Assembly (NCBI RefSeq): GCF_029893325.1
Contig: NZ_JARXWL010000009.1
Location: 39,378 to 103,377, forward strand
Direction: 5' to 3'
DNA from: Enterococcus sp. PF1-24
GTDB taxonomy: Bacteria > Bacillota > Bacilli > Lactobacillales > Enterococcaceae
Length of the DNA: 64,000 nt
A program made the position numbers and the translations under genes. Under the pieces are notes generated by a model, which saw nothing but the letters and a program-made list of their open reading frames with translations, was not told where the DNA came from and did not search any database. The first letter of the stretch is position 1. Each line of letters begins with the position of its first letter. This document shows positions 17,339-26,844 of this stretch, piece by piece.

Positions 17339-18361
17339 ATGAAAATAAATAAAGTAGTTACTGGGATGATGACCCTATTACTTAGTACCGTGAGTTTAGC
17401 AGGTTTTGCTTCAATTAGCGAGGCTGTCAATGAAGATACCGTTATTAATGAACGTTGGGGGAAACCAACTTTTGTCGCTGGAGCAGGTTTATCTGAAGCT
17501 CAGCGGGGAGAAACCATGAATTTATTAAAAGTAAATGCTGATCAAGTCAATATTCAAACAGCGACTGGGGCGGATTTAATTCATTATTTAGGCTCTGGTA
17601 GTGGCGATGATGCTTCTATGCTTAGTTCCGTAGTTGTAACGCGAGAAAATCCTGGTAAGGGAATTACTGTTAGTATTTTAACACCAGAAAATATTACCGA
17701 AATTACAGCTGACCAGTATAAAAATCCTTTAATTACCGCTGGGATTACGGACGCCACCGTTAACGTAGGAAGTATTGTTAAAGTAACTGGTGAAAGTGCT
17801 TTGACTGGTGTTTATAAGGCCTTTGAAGCCAATGGTGATGTGATCGATACCGATCGCGCGCAGTTAGCCCAAGATGAATTAGCAACCACCAATCAAGTGG
17901 CTAACGAAATTACCCAACAAGCAGCTAGTGAAAATAGTGATTTATCAGCAGAAGAACAAGCGGCGGCGGAAGAAGCTTATCAAACCCAATTAAATCAAAC
18001 TTTAGTTGATATCAAAAAAGATTTGGCGGAGTTAAAAGAAAAAGTCGGTGAAAATGTTACTGCAGAAGAAGTCACTGAAATTGTTAACAACGCTTTAGCT
18101 AAAAATGATTTATCTGACTATATCTCGCAAGATAGCATTAATCAATTGGTGGCTTTAGCGCAACGCTATGCAAGTACTGATGGTGTGCTTTCAGAAGAAT
18201 CATTAGCCCAATTAGATAAAATTAGTGATGGTTTTAAAAATACTTTAAATGGCATTGGTGATAAATTTGGCGATTTAACTAATGCAGTTAAGGAAAACCA
18301 AGGATTTTTCCAAAGCTTATGGCAAGGCATTAAAGATTTCTTTAGTAATTTATTTAGCTAA
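17339..18361 (+). CDS. Secreted DUF1002 family protein
   Basis: A 340-residue exported protein. The first about 30 residues form a signal peptide (basic start, hydrophobic core, SEA before the predicted cut). The body matches the DUF1002 family of Firmicutes by its GAGLSEAQRGETMNLL opening and the TVSILTPENITEITADQY segment. From about residue 185 the sequence becomes acidic, Gln/Glu-rich and probably helical or coiled coil, ending in a Phe-rich amphipathic tail (GFFQSLWQGIKDFFSNLFS). No enzymatic motif is visible. The role is unknown; the family is often linked to cell surface or stress. Confidence 0.85.
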   Translation: MKINKVVTGMMTLLLSTVSLAGFASISEAVNEDTVINERWGKPTFVAGAGLSEAQRGETMNLLKVNADQVNIQTATGADLIHYLGSGSGDDASMLSSVVVTRENPGKGITVSILTPENITEITADQYKNPLITAGITDATVNVGSIVKVTGESALTGVYKAFEANGDVIDTDRAQLAQDELATTNQVANEITQQAASENSDLSAEEQAAAEEAYQTQLNQTLVDIKKDLAELKEKVGENVTAEEVTEIVNNALAKNDLSDYISQDSINQLVALAQRYASTDGVLSEESLAQLDKISDGFKNTLNGIGDKFGDLTNAVKENQGFFQSLWQGIKDFFSNLFS

Positions 18362-18437
18362 AATTTTCTGCCAGCCAAAATAAAGAAAATTAAGCAAGTA
18401 AAAGCTGATTTTTCTGGGGTGTTTTTCCTATCAGGCT

Positions 18438-18466
18438 TTGACAAAAGCGGTTAAAACTGATACTGT
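18438..18466 (+). promoter_or_regulatory. Promoter of the signal peptidase gene
   Basis: TTGACA (18438-18443) and TACTGT (18461-18466), 17-base spacer. Confidence 0.7.
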
Positions 18467-18512
18467 AATTCTGTAGGATTTTAAATAATTGCTGGCGGTG
18501 AAAATATAATTT

Positions 18513-19445
18513 ATGGAACCAACTAAAGAAAAACAAACAGATTTACCTAAAAAGAAAAAGAAGCCACAAACTACTGGGGCAAAATCAGGGGCAACTAATC
18601 CTGAAAAAGTAGCGAAAAAGAAAAAAAGCCAGTCTGCCAAATCAAGAAAAAGACCTGTTGCAACAGGCAAAAGCACTAAATTGGCAAAATCTGTAGCCGA
18701 AAAGAAAAAAAGCAGTGCTAATGATGAAAATGCAGCGATTAAAATTAACTCTCAGCTAGAGGTTAATGGAGATAAACCACGGAAAAAACGGCCAAGAACG
18801 GAAGCTGAAAAGCAAAGAGCCCGTCAACGTCGTAAACGTCAAGCTTATGAAGCACGCATGCGGGAGCAAAAGAAAAAAGAATTCCGTTTGCAAATCATTA
18901 TAACTAGCTTGATTTTAGTTCTAAGTGGCGTGCTACTATTCGGAGCTGTGATGCTTAGTATGAGTATTGGAACCGGTAAAGTAGTAGGTGACTCTATGGA
19001 GCCAACTTTAGAAACGAAAGAAAAAGTTGTTTACTTAAAACATGAAAAGCTTGATGCCTTTGATATTGTAGCTTTCGTGCCACCAACTGCTAAATCTTCT
19101 GATGAATATTACGTGAAACGAATTGTGGGGATGCCTGGGGATTCTGTACAGTATGAAGATGGCATTTTAACAATCAATAATCAAAGCTTGAAGGAAAAAT
19201 ATGTAGCCAACACTGGTGGGTTAGAGGCTGGTTTTGATTTTGAAGATATCATTGAAAATACCCCTGGCTTAGCAGGTAGTTTACGAGAAACCACAGAAAT
19301 TCCTAAAGATATGTATCTTGTTTTAGGAGATAATCGTGAAAATTCGGAAGATAGCCGTACCTTTGGGTTAATTTCTAAAGATGATATCGCTGGGGTTGTT
19401 CGTTTCCGCTACTCACCATTTAATAAATTTGGTTCTGTTCGTTAA
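18513..19445 (+). CDS. lepB: Signal peptidase I with long basic N-terminal extension
   Basis: Type I signal peptidase cleaving secretory signal peptides at the outer face of the membrane. The catalytic Ser is in VVGDSMEPTL (about Ser161) and the general-base Lys in YYVKRIVGMPGD (about Lys202); LGDNRENSEDSRTFG is the conserved C-terminal box. A single membrane helix spans about residues 126-150. Unusually, about 125 cytoplasmic residues precede it, packed with Lys/Arg runs; typical Gram-positive SipS-type enzymes have fewer than 30. The ATG has only a distant GGCGGTG site; no better start exists in frame. Confidence 0.93.
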   Translation: MEPTKEKQTDLPKKKKKPQTTGAKSGATNPEKVAKKKKSQSAKSRKRPVATGKSTKLAKSVAEKKKSSANDENAAIKINSQLEVNGDKPRKKRPRTEAEKQRARQRRKRQAYEARMREQKKKEFRLQIIITSLILVLSGVLLFGAVMLSMSIGTGKVVGDSMEPTLETKEKVVYLKHEKLDAFDIVAFVPPTAKSSDEYYVKRIVGMPGDSVQYEDGILTINNQSLKEKYVANTGGLEAGFDFEDIIENTPGLAGSLRETTEIPKDMYLVLGDNRENSEDSRTFGLISKDDIAGVVRFRYSPFNKFGSVR

Positions 19446-19477
19446 AATTTGTTATAAAAAGAGTGAGGAGCCGTGTT

Positions 19478-19891
19478 ATGACAGAAATCACACCTTATCG
19501 TCGCAAAGCCCAATACTATGAAACGGATCAAATGGGGATTATTCATCATTCCAATTATATTCGTTGGTTTGAAGAAACTCGAGTTGATTACTTGGATAAA
19601 TGCGAAATTTCTTATCAAAGAATTGAAGAGATTGGCATTATCATTCCTGTTTTAGAAGTTTTAGCCACCTATAAAGAAATGGTTCGTTTTAATGACCAAG
19701 TCTTGATCTATACGAAAGTTGATGAGTACACAGGCACACGTTTAACTTTATCTTATGAGATTCGCAATCAAACTAATGAGCTGTTAACAACTGGCTATAG
19801 TAAACACTGTTTTCTATCAGCCGAAACTGGTCGCTTGATTAGTTTAAAGAAAAGTTTTCCTGAGGTTCATCAAAAATTCTTGAATATGTAA
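19478..19891 (+). CDS. Acyl-CoA thioesterase, YbgC/4-hydroxybenzoyl-CoA type (hotdog fold)
   Basis: A 137-residue single-domain hotdog protein. YYETDQMGIIHHSNYIRWFEETR carries the Asp (in ETDQMG) and the HxxY pattern of the YbgC/FcbC thioesterases, which hydrolyse acyl-CoA or acyl-ACP thioesters. The physiological substrate is unknown. The frame extends upstream to a GTG at 19463, but that would swallow the GTGAGGAG ribosome binding site, so ATG 19478 is the start. It follows lepB by 32 bases, so co-transcription is likely. Confidence 0.88.
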   Translation: MTEITPYRRKAQYYETDQMGIIHHSNYIRWFEETRVDYLDKCEISYQRIEEIGIIIPVLEVLATYKEMVRFNDQVLIYTKVDEYTGTRLTLSYEIRNQTNELLTTGYSKHCFLSAETGRLISLKKSFPEVHQKFLNM

Positions 19892-19940
19892 AAACTGCGA
19901 GAAACGAAGTTGATTAAACTTCAATTCTCGCAGTTTTTTT
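19891..19940. terminator. Bidirectional terminator
   Basis: A 13-bp stem (19891-19903 with 19925-19937) flanked by A-run and T-run serves the convergent thioesterase and DUF5648 genes. Confidence 0.9.
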
Positions 19941-19942
19941 AG

Positions 19943-20722
19943 TTAATTAATTTCAAATTTAACGATAGCTAAATCTATTTGAAAACCTTGAGAAGTTTTC
20001 TCTAAGTTAAAAGGGACGACTTCCGACAAGTCAGTATCATATCTTTCATTAAAATCGTTAGGATCCCAAAATAGTTGATAACCAGCCGCTTGACTTTCTA
20101 CTTGATTAATTAAATAAGAGTAACCACCATAAATTACTTCGTTGCTAGAAAAAGCAATGCGGACAACTTTATCATCATAAATACTAGTACCTTGATAGTT
20201 TCCGCGGATTTCAACGGGAACTAAATTTTCTTTTTCTTGATTTGCAGCAGCGTACCAGCCAATGCCTTCTGCTTGCCAACCTTCCGCTATTAAAGCAATG
20301 ATTTCTTGTTGATTAGCTGTATAGTGATGAGTTCCGGTGGCAGCATTAGGATTATATGCTCGATAAATCGGGATAGCTTGATCTTGATCAGAAAACCAAC
20401 CGACACCTTCAAATTCCCAGCCTTGATCGGTCAAATTTTTGCTTTCATTTTCATCCGTGGTATAGTGATGATCGCCAACATTCGGGTTGTAGAGGCGGTA
20501 GACGGGAGTTCCTGATTTCGGTGCATTCCAGGCAACATCTTCATAATCCCAGCCCATTTCAAAAATAGCATCTCGTTCTGAAAACTTTTTAGTATAAAAA
20601 TGCTCACCGCTATTCGGATTGTAGAGACGGTACATGTCGGCGGCTAAAGTTTCTTTACTAAAAAACAGGCAACCTGAAAAAAGGGTAATTAAACTTAAGC
20701 GCCAGCTGATTTTTTTCATCAT
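19943..20722 (-). CDS. Secreted protein with three DUF5648-type repeats
   Basis: This 259-residue exported protein has a signal peptide (residues 1-28, cut near LAA/DM). Three repeats follow at about residues 31-75, 76-120 and 121-160. Each starts YRLYNPN or YRAYNPN, has HFYT/HHYT and ends in a GW..E.(V/G)AW or GVGW motif, as in the DUF5648 repeats attached to Gram-positive wall hydrolases and adhesins. The last 100 residues are a separate domain I cannot name. There is no catalytic or sorting motif. The AGAGAGG ribosome binding site supports the start. It is probably a cell-surface or carbohydrate-binding protein; function unknown. Confidence 0.85.
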   Translation of the reverse strand: MMKKISWRLSLITLFSGCLFFSKETLAADMYRLYNPNSGEHFYTKKFSERDAIFEMGWDYEDVAWNAPKSGTPVYRLYNPNVGDHHYTTDENESKNLTDQGWEFEGVGWFSDQDQAIPIYRAYNPNAATGTHHYTANQQEIIALIAEGWQAEGIGWYAAANQEKENLVPVEIRGNYQGTSIYDDKVVRIAFSSNEVIYGGYSYLINQVESQAAGYQLFWDPNDFNERYDTDLSEVVPFNLEKTSQGFQIDLAIVKFEIN

Positions 20723-20885
20723 GAAGTTCCTCTCTAAAAAAGCTGTATTTAAATCAATTATAGCACGCTAATTGTTAAATCTAAATAAATTTGCTTTAAG
20801 TAGTCCGTAAATTCCCGTTTCTGGCAGGGGGAGATATTTTATGAAGGGAATAATAAAAAGCGTGAAAACAACAGCTTTTTTATGG

Positions 20886-20891
20886 TATAAT
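20886..20891 (+). promoter_or_regulatory. -10 box of the DEAD-box helicase gene
   Basis: TATAAT stands 37 bases before the ATG, with only a weak -35. It is followed by a small inverted repeat AATGCG-N6-CGCATT (20890-20907) in the 5' untranslated region. Confidence 0.6.
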
Positions 20892-20927
20892 GCGCTAGAA
20901 CGCATTATTTAGAAACGGGGTACTTGC

Positions 20928-22277
20928 ATGGCAAGCTTTAAAGATTTTCAGTTTCAACCCTTTATTTACGAAGCTTTAACAGATAAAGGATTTGAAACAC
21001 CAACAGAAGTTCAAGAAAAATTAATTCCTTTAATAACAAGAAATAAAAATATTGTGGGGCAATCACAAACAGGTTCAGGTAAAACCCATACCTTTTTGTT
21101 GCCTTTAATGAATAAAGTTAATCCAGAAAAAGATGAAGTTCAAGTGGTAATTACGGCACCAAGTCGTGAATTAGCCGGTCAAATTTATCAAGCAGCAGTG
21201 CAAATTGCTGAATTTTCTCAACCAGCGATTCGGGTAACGAATTTCGTGGGGGGAACGGATAAAAAAAGACAATTAGATCGCTTGCAACACCAACAACCAC
21301 ATATTGTGGTAGGGACGCCTGGGCGGATTTTAGATATTATGAATGAGCAAGCTTTAAAAGTTCACACCGCCTTTGCTTTTGTCATTGATGAAGCGGATAT
21401 GACTTTAGATATGGGCTTTTTAGCAGAAGTGGATCAAATTGCCGGTCGTTTACCTGAAAAACTACAAATGCTAGTTTTTTCAGCAACGATTCCGGAAAAA
21501 TTACGACCATTTTTAAAAAAATATATGGAGAATCCGATTATTGAAGAGATTCGTCCTAAAGCCGTGATTTCTGAAACCATTGATAATTGGTTAATCTCTA
21601 CTAAAGGAAAAAATAAAAATCGTTTGATTCATCAATTATTAACAATTGGGCATCCTTATTTAGCAATTGTCTTTGCAAATACGAAACAACGAGTGGATGA
21701 GATTGCCGATTATTTGAAAAATCAAGGCTTGAAAGTCGCTAAAATTCATGGTGATATTACGCCACGAGAACGTAAAAGAATTATGCGCCAAGTTCAAAAC
21801 TTGGAATTTCAATACGTGGTTGCGACCGATTTAGCAGCTCGCGGGATTGATATCGAAGGGGTTTCCCATGTAATTAATGCTGAAATTCCTGAGGATTTAG
21901 ATTTCTTCATTCACCGAGTAGGGCGGACCGGGCGGAATGGTTTATCAGGCACTGCGATTACTTTATATACGCCAGAAGAAGATCAAACGATTTTAGCAAT
22001 CGAAGATTTAGGAGTGAAATTTCATCCGAAAGAAATTAAAGATGGTGAAATTGTTGCTACTTACGATCGTAAACGCCGGGAAAAACGGGAAAAATCTCGT
22101 GATGAGCTTGATCCAACACTAATTGGTTTAGTGAAAAAGAAAAAGAAAAAAATTAAACCAGGCTACAAGAAAAAAATTGACCGAGCAATTTCTGATAGCA
22201 ACAAACAAAAACGCAAAATTGAACGCCGTCAGCAAACAAGAACTGTTCGTAAAAACAAGAAAAACTCTAATAAATAG
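20928..22277 (+). CDS. cshB: DEAD-box RNA helicase, CshB-like
   Basis: A 449-residue ATP-dependent RNA helicase. Motifs in order: Q motif region PTEVQEKLIP, motif I GQSQTGSGKT, Ia APSRELA, TPGRI, II VIDEADMTLDMGF, III SAT, IV and V in DLAARGIDIEG, VI HRVGRTGRNG. The C-terminal about 70 residues are a Lys/Arg-rich tail, expected to bind RNA. The FKDFQFQPFIYEAL start and overall length fit the CshB group, linked in bacilli to cold adaptation, ribosome assembly and mRNA decay. The exact symbol is inferred. Confidence 0.9.
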   Translation: MASFKDFQFQPFIYEALTDKGFETPTEVQEKLIPLITRNKNIVGQSQTGSGKTHTFLLPLMNKVNPEKDEVQVVITAPSRELAGQIYQAAVQIAEFSQPAIRVTNFVGGTDKKRQLDRLQHQQPHIVVGTPGRILDIMNEQALKVHTAFAFVIDEADMTLDMGFLAEVDQIAGRLPEKLQMLVFSATIPEKLRPFLKKYMENPIIEEIRPKAVISETIDNWLISTKGKNKNRLIHQLLTIGHPYLAIVFANTKQRVDEIADYLKNQGLKVAKIHGDITPRERKRIMRQVQNLEFQYVVATDLAARGIDIEGVSHVINAEIPEDLDFFIHRVGRTGRNGLSGTAITLYTPEEDQTILAIEDLGVKFHPKEIKDGEIVATYDRKRREKREKSRDELDPTLIGLVKKKKKKIKPGYKKKIDRAISDSNKQKRKIERRQQTRTVRKNKKNSNK

Positions 22278-22285
22278 TGAAATAT

Positions 22286-22336
22286 AACCGTCTGCTACGA
22301 TGAAAGTAAGAACAATCATCGTAGCAGGCGGTTTTT
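22286..22336 (+). terminator. Terminator of the helicase gene
   Basis: Eighteen-bp stem with one G-T pair (22286-22303 with 22316-22333) and T-run. Confidence 0.92.
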
Positions 22337-22449
22337 AACTACTAGATTGTCAAAATTTTCCTATAAACTAAGGAAACTCGTCGAAATAATCCGTTTACAA
22401 TTCTACTTTAGTAAGGTAATTTAAAGTAAAAACAGGCGGTGAAGAGTAG

Positions 22450-22872
22450 ATGACGATAGATGAAACTTTAGCGACAAAATTATTTGATGAACAAAGTTTG
22501 GCTTTTTTAGGTTCAGTAGACCAAGCGGGATTTCCGCAAATTAGAGCCATGATGTCCCCCCGTAAAAGAGAAGGACTGCGAAAATTATATTTTACAACCG
22601 ATACTTTAACCAATAAGATTAAAGACTACACTAATAATGAAAAAGCTTGTCTTTACTTATGTGATGCTACTAATTTTCAAGGTGTTTTGTTAATGGGCAA
22701 GATTGAAATTTTAAAATCTTCTGCTTATAAGGAGATGCTTTGGCAAGTGGGGGACGAAGCTTTTTATGCTGGTGGGGTAACGGATCCTAATTATTGTGTT
22801 TTAAGTTTTAATGTTGAAAAAATTCGTAATTATAGTTATTTAGAATCGGTAGAATATCAAGTTCCCAAATAA
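22450..22872 (+). CDS. Pyridoxamine 5'-phosphate oxidase-like flavin-binding protein
   Basis: A 140-residue protein of the split-barrel PNPOx-like/general stress protein 26 class. It contains LAFLGSVDQAGFPQIRAM, LYFTTDTLTNKI and a central GVLLMGKIEIL strand typical of FMN- or haem/F420-binding split barrels. These proteins are not true PdxH enzymes; many are flavin reductases or stress proteins. It is a single gene between two terminators. Ribosome binding is by a GGCGGTGAAGAG sequence nine bases upstream. Confidence 0.8.
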   Translation: MTIDETLATKLFDEQSLAFLGSVDQAGFPQIRAMMSPRKREGLRKLYFTTDTLTNKIKDYTNNEKACLYLCDATNFQGVLLMGKIEILKSSAYKEMLWQVGDEAFYAGGVTDPNYCVLSFNVEKIRNYSYLESVEYQVPK

Positions 22873-22876
22873 TCAG

Positions 22877-22914
22877 AAAAAAAGTGTTGATTGCTGACAA
22901 TCGACACTTTTTTT
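22877..22914 (+). terminator. Terminator after the PNPOx-like gene
   Basis: Seventeen-bp stem including an A-run/T-run (22877-22893 with 22898-22914). Confidence 0.9.
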
Positions 22915-23038
22915 GCTTTTATCCATGATTTTTGCTGGCTATCTCTTAAAAAAGAGAAAAAATCTTTAAAATAAAGTAAAGTAACGTGCAATTTTTGCTG
23001 TTTTTCGCTATGCTTATTGAGGATAGGTGGCGATAAAA

Positions 23039-24127
23039 ATGAGTCGAATGGATCGATATCAAAAAATCCATAAAGAATCTCAACGGGCAGAACAGAAAAA
23101 TAATTTTTCTGTCCGCAAAGAAGTCAATCAGCCTAAAGATCATTATCAGGATTATCAAGCTGATCATTATGATGAAGATGATTATCAAACCCCACAAAAG
23201 AAACGCCGCTTTGGTTTCCGCAGAAATAAAGAAAAGCGACCCAAGCGTAAATCTTCCTTTAAAAAGAAAATTTTCAAGTTTTTGCTATTATTTATTTTAA
23301 TTGAAGTTGCTAGTTTTTTTGTAGGTAAAGTTCAAGCGGAGCTGGATTCATCCATTCCCCAACAGGAAGTGATGACTTTTAACGGTGTAAGCAGTGGAAC
23401 AGGCAATAAGAATATTCTTTTGTTGGGAAGTGATAGCCGTGAAGGAGAAACCGCCCGAGCAGATACGATTATGGTTTTAAATATTGATAGTGGCAAGCCG
23501 AAGTTGGCTTCTTTTATGCGAGATACTTATGTGAATATTCCCGGTTATGGTTATGATAAAATTAACTCGGCTTACGCTTATGGTGGGGCTGATTTATTAC
23601 GGCAGACGCTGGAGCTTAATTTTGGTATCACTTGTCGCTATTATGCCATTGTGGATTTTAAAACTTTTGAAAAAGCGATTGATGCGATTTTCAGCAGTGG
23701 TGTTAAAATTGATGCCGAAAAAGATTTGGATTTAGATGGCGTCTTTATTAATCAAGGTATCCAAAAAATGGACGGTCATACTTTATTACAGTATGCTCGT
23801 TTCAGAATGGATGAAGAAGGAGACTTTGGTCGAGTTCGGCGTCAGCAGCAAGTCATGTCAGCTATTTTTGGCCAAATGAAAAATCCTTTAGTGCTGTTGC
23901 GCTTACCTTATGCTGCTGGTAAAGTTTGGGGTTATACCGCTACCGATTTACCAATGACCCATATGGTAGTTAATTCTTTACATGTTGCTAAAGGGGTTAG
24001 TGGGATTGAGCGTTTGAGCATCCCTGTTGAAGGTTCTTGGCAGTTTGGTGAATATGATGTCGGTAGTGTTTTAGATATTGATGAAGAAATGAACCGTCAA
24101 GCAGCGCAAGCCTTTTTTAATCAATAA
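23039..24127 (+). CDS. LytR-CpsA-Psr (LCP) family phosphotransferase
   Basis: LCP proteins attach teichoic acids or other glycopolymers to peptidoglycan at the outer membrane face. The protein has 362 residues: a charged cytoplasmic tail (1-78, with runs of acidic then Lys/Arg residues), one membrane helix (about 79-97) and the LCP domain from about residue 115. Typical motifs are LLLGSDSR, DTIMVLNID, SFMRDTYVNIPGYGYDKINSA-like segments, and LLQYARFRMDEEGDFGRVRRQ, containing the Arg residues that hold the polyprenyl pyrophosphate. The AGGTGG ribosome binding site selects ATG 23039 over the upstream GTG at 23027, which lies inside it. Confidence 0.93.
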   Translation: MSRMDRYQKIHKESQRAEQKNNFSVRKEVNQPKDHYQDYQADHYDEDDYQTPQKKRRFGFRRNKEKRPKRKSSFKKKIFKFLLLFILIEVASFFVGKVQAELDSSIPQQEVMTFNGVSSGTGNKNILLLGSDSREGETARADTIMVLNIDSGKPKLASFMRDTYVNIPGYGYDKINSAYAYGGADLLRQTLELNFGITCRYYAIVDFKTFEKAIDAIFSSGVKIDAEKDLDLDGVFINQGIQKMDGHTLLQYARFRMDEEGDFGRVRRQQQVMSAIFGQMKNPLVLLRLPYAAGKVWGYTATDLPMTHMVVNSLHVAKGVSGIERLSIPVEGSWQFGEYDVGSVLDIDEEMNRQAAQAFFNQ

Positions 24128-24238
24128 ATGGTGGAAAAATAAAAAATTTATAAATCAAAATGGAAAATCAATTTTATTCCGTGAAAGTTTATGATATATT
24201 TGTTATGTTGTGAAAAATTATGTTTGAGAGGAAAATCA

Positions 24239-25087
24239 ATGAAATTAGCAGTTGTTACAGATAGTACAGCTTTTTTATCGCCAGAGATTCAAGCAAGTGA
24301 AAATCTCTTTACGGTTCCAATTCCAGTAATTTTAGATGGTAAAATTTATAATGAAGGAATTGATATTGAAGCTGATGCTTATTATGAATTATTAAAACAA
24401 AGTAAAGAATTCCCTACAACTTCTCAACCAGCTTTAGGAGAAGTTTTGAAGGTATATGAAGAAATTGCTGAAAAAGGCTATGATACAATTTTAAGTATTC
24501 ACCTTTCTGGTGGTATTTCAGGATTTGTAAATACTTTAAATTCAATTAAAGATACGATTGATGGCGTGACAATTCTTCCTTATGATTCAAAAATTACCAG
24601 TGTGCCAATGGGCCATATGGTTGAAGTCGCTTTGAAAATGGCTGAAGAAGGAAAATCTTTAACAGAGATTACCAATCATTTGGATTTGATTCGTGATAAC
24701 ATTTTTGTTTATTTAATTGTTGATGATTTAAACAATTTGGTACGTGGTGGCCGTTTAACTAACGGTGCTGCGATTATTGGTGGGTTGTTAAAAATCAAAC
24801 CAATTTTAACTTTTGATGATGGCAAAATTGTTTTACACGAAAAAATTCGCTCTACTAAAAAAGCCTTTACTCGTGTTGAAGAAATTGTCGGACAGAAAAA
24901 TAAAGAAGTTCCTCATAAAATGAAATTTTACGTGATTCATGGGAATAATTTAGAAGTTGCTTTAGAGGAAAAAACCAAATTGCAAGCTCTTTATCCAGAA
25001 GCAGAAATCGAAATCGGTCATTTTGGTCCGGTAATCGGTACGCATTTAGGTGAAAAAGCTATCGGAATCGGTGTCTGTGTCGAATAA
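24239..25087 (+). CDS. DegV family fatty-acid-binding protein
   Basis: A 282-residue DegV protein. It begins MKLAVVTDSTAFLSPEI and shows the family segments FPTTSQPALGEVLK, ILSIHLSGGISG, VPMGHMVEVAL and LVRGGRLTNGAAIIGGLLKIKPIL. Members bind fatty acids; some act as FakB, presenting the acyl chain to the kinase FakA for incorporation into phospholipid. No fakA lies here. The frame opens earlier (24191), but the GAGAGGAAAATCA ribosome binding site points to ATG 24239. An extended -10 (TGATATATT) lies near 24192-24200. Confidence 0.92.
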   Translation: MKLAVVTDSTAFLSPEIQASENLFTVPIPVILDGKIYNEGIDIEADAYYELLKQSKEFPTTSQPALGEVLKVYEEIAEKGYDTILSIHLSGGISGFVNTLNSIKDTIDGVTILPYDSKITSVPMGHMVEVALKMAEEGKSLTEITNHLDLIRDNIFVYLIVDDLNNLVRGGRLTNGAAIIGGLLKIKPILTFDDGKIVLHEKIRSTKKAFTRVEEIVGQKNKEVPHKMKFYVIHGNNLEVALEEKTKLQALYPEAEIEIGHFGPVIGTHLGEKAIGIGVCVE

Positions 25088-25099
25088 TCAATTACAAAT

Positions 25100-25142
25100 A
25101 AAGAAGAACATTTCTAATTACTAGAGATGTTCTTCTTTTTTA
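25100..25142 (+). terminator. Terminator after degV-like gene
   Basis: Fourteen-bp stem (25100-25113 with 25125-25138) with T-run. Confidence 0.88.
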
Positions 25143-25283
25143 CAGGAAAGAAAAAGGCCAAAATGATAGGGATTTCTCTTATTGAAACAATAAAAATCTT
25201 TTGAAAATGGCTTGAAGCTAGGAAACTAGCGAAAAGACTTTTAAAAGACTTAAAGCTTTTGCTTTAGATTTGAGTTTTTATGA

Positions 25284-25312
25284 TTGAAATTTTTCTGTAT
25301 TTGTTAGATAAT
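25284..25312 (+). promoter_or_regulatory. Promoter of murC
   Basis: TTGAAA (25284-25289) and GATAAT (25307-25312), 17-base spacer. The resulting 5' untranslated region is about 70 bases. Confidence 0.65.
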
Positions 25313-25387
25313 GTAGTTCGTGTAAAGTGGCTGGTTATCTGCTATGACGAGTTCATAGCTTCGAAATAGAGAAAAGAGGATAATATA

Positions 25388-26722
25388 ATGGGAAATCAAG
25401 AGTTAGTTTATCATTTCGTGGGAATCAAGGGCTCTGGTATGAGCGCTTTAGCTTTAGTATTACATCAAAAAGGATTAAAAGTTCAAGGTTCGGACGTTAC
25501 CGAATATTTTTTCACACAACGTGATTTAGAAAAAGCAGGTGTGGAAATTTTTCCTTTTGATGAAAAAAATATTCATCCAGGATTAGTAGTTATTGCTGGT
25601 AATGCCTTTCCTGATGAACATCCAGAAATTCAACGAGCAAAAGAATTAGGGATTGAAGTGATTCGTTATCATGATTTTATCGGTCAATTAATTCAACCTT
25701 TCACTAGTGTTGCGGTAACTGGTTCCCATGGGAAAACTACGACAACAGGGATGTTAGCTCATGTTTTAAGTGGTGTTGCGCCAACGAGTTATTTAATTGG
25801 TGATGGCACAGGTCATGGTGATCCGCACGCAGACTTTTTCGCTTTTGAAGCTTGTGAATATCGCCGACATTTCTTAGCTTATTCTCCTGATTATGCAATT
25901 ATGACTAACATTGATTTTGATCATCCTGATTATTATGAAAGTATTGAAGATGTCTTTGATGCTTTTCAATCAATGGCTAAAAATGTTAAAAAAGGCATTA
26001 TCGCTTTTGGTGATGATGTTTATTTAAGAAAACTTGAAGCAGATGTGCCGATTCACTATTATGGTGTCAACGAAACTGATGATATTCAAGCCCGTAATAT
26101 CGAAAGAAACCCTGAACATTCATCTTTTGATGTTTATTATCATGATGAATTTATTGGCCATTTTGATTTGCCAGCTTATGGTATGCATAATATTATGAAT
26201 GCCTTAGGTGTGATTGCTGTGGCTTATTTTGAAAAATTAGATATGCAAAAAGTTGCTAGTGAGATGAAAACTTTTGCAGGGGTGAAACGCCGTTTTAGCG
26301 AGAAAAAAGTCGCTGATATGATTATCGTTGATGATTATGCCCATCATCCATCAGAAATCAAAGCAACGATTGATGCTGCCCGTCAAAAATACGTTGACAA
26401 AGAAATTATTGCGGTTTTCCAACCCCATACTTTTACCAGAACGATAGCTTTAATGGATGACTTTGCTGAAGCTTTGGATTTAGCTGACCATGTTTTCCTA
26501 TGTGATATTTTTGGTTCTGCTAGAGAGAACCAAGGGGATGTTAAAATTGAAGATTTAGGCGCGAAAATTAAAAAAGGCGGCCAAGTTTTAGCAGAAGATA
26601 ATGTTTCACCGCTATTAGATTATAAAGATGCAGTAATGGTCTTTATGGGAGCTGGCGATGTGCAAAAATTTGAACAAGCTTATGAACAATTATTAAGTAA
26701 AGTTACTCGTAGCGTTCAGTAA
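25388..26722 (+). CDS. murC: UDP-N-acetylmuramate--L-alanine ligase
   Basis: A 444-residue Mur ligase adding L-Ala to UDP-MurNAc, the first step of stem-peptide synthesis. The N-terminal UDP-binding motif is [14 protein letters not shown]. The ATP P-loop is [13 protein letters not shown]. The central domain contains [11 protein letters not shown] and [14 protein letters not shown], with KRRF as the substrate-binding Arg cluster. All three Mur ligase domains are present at normal length. It is monocistronic, between a degV-like gene and a terminator, as often seen in enterococci. Confidence 0.96.
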   Translation: MGNQELVYHFVGIKGSGMSALALVLHQKGLKVQGSDVTEYFFTQRDLEKAGVEIFPFDEKNIHPGLVVIAGNAFPDEHPEIQRAKELGIEVIRYHDFIGQLIQPFTSVAVTGSHGKTTTTGMLAHVLSGVAPTSYLIGDGTGHGDPHADFFAFEACEYRRHFLAYSPDYAIMTNIDFDHPDYYESIEDVFDAFQSMAKNVKKGIIAFGDDVYLRKLEADVPIHYYGVNETDDIQARNIERNPEHSSFDVYYHDEFIGHFDLPAYGMHNIMNALGVIAVAYFEKLDMQKVASEMKTFAGVKRRFSEKKVADMIIVDDYAHHPSEIKATIDAARQKYVDKEIIAVFQPHTFTRTIALMDDFAEALDLADHVFLCDIFGSARENQGDVKIEDLGAKIKKGGQVLAEDNVSPLLDYKDAVMVFMGAGDVQKFEQAYEQLLSKVTRSVQ

Positions 26723-26742
26723 TTTCAATTAAGTAAATGGAT

Positions 26743-26788
26743 AAAAGACAAGTTATTAAAATTTATTTAAAGGTAACTTGTCTTTTTG
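26743..26788 (+). terminator. Terminator of murC
   Basis: Long stem (26743-26756 with 26773-26787) and T-run; the downstream -35 element overlaps its end. Confidence 0.88.
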
Positions 26789-26814
26789 AGGTATTTTGAT
26801 ACAATTGTTATAAG
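26786..26814 (+). promoter_or_regulatory. Promoter of the MaoC-like gene
   Basis: TTGAGG (26786-26791) and TATAAG (26809-26814), 17-base spacer. Confidence 0.55.
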
Positions 26815-26844
26815 AAATTTAGTGAAAAAATGGAGGAAATAATT

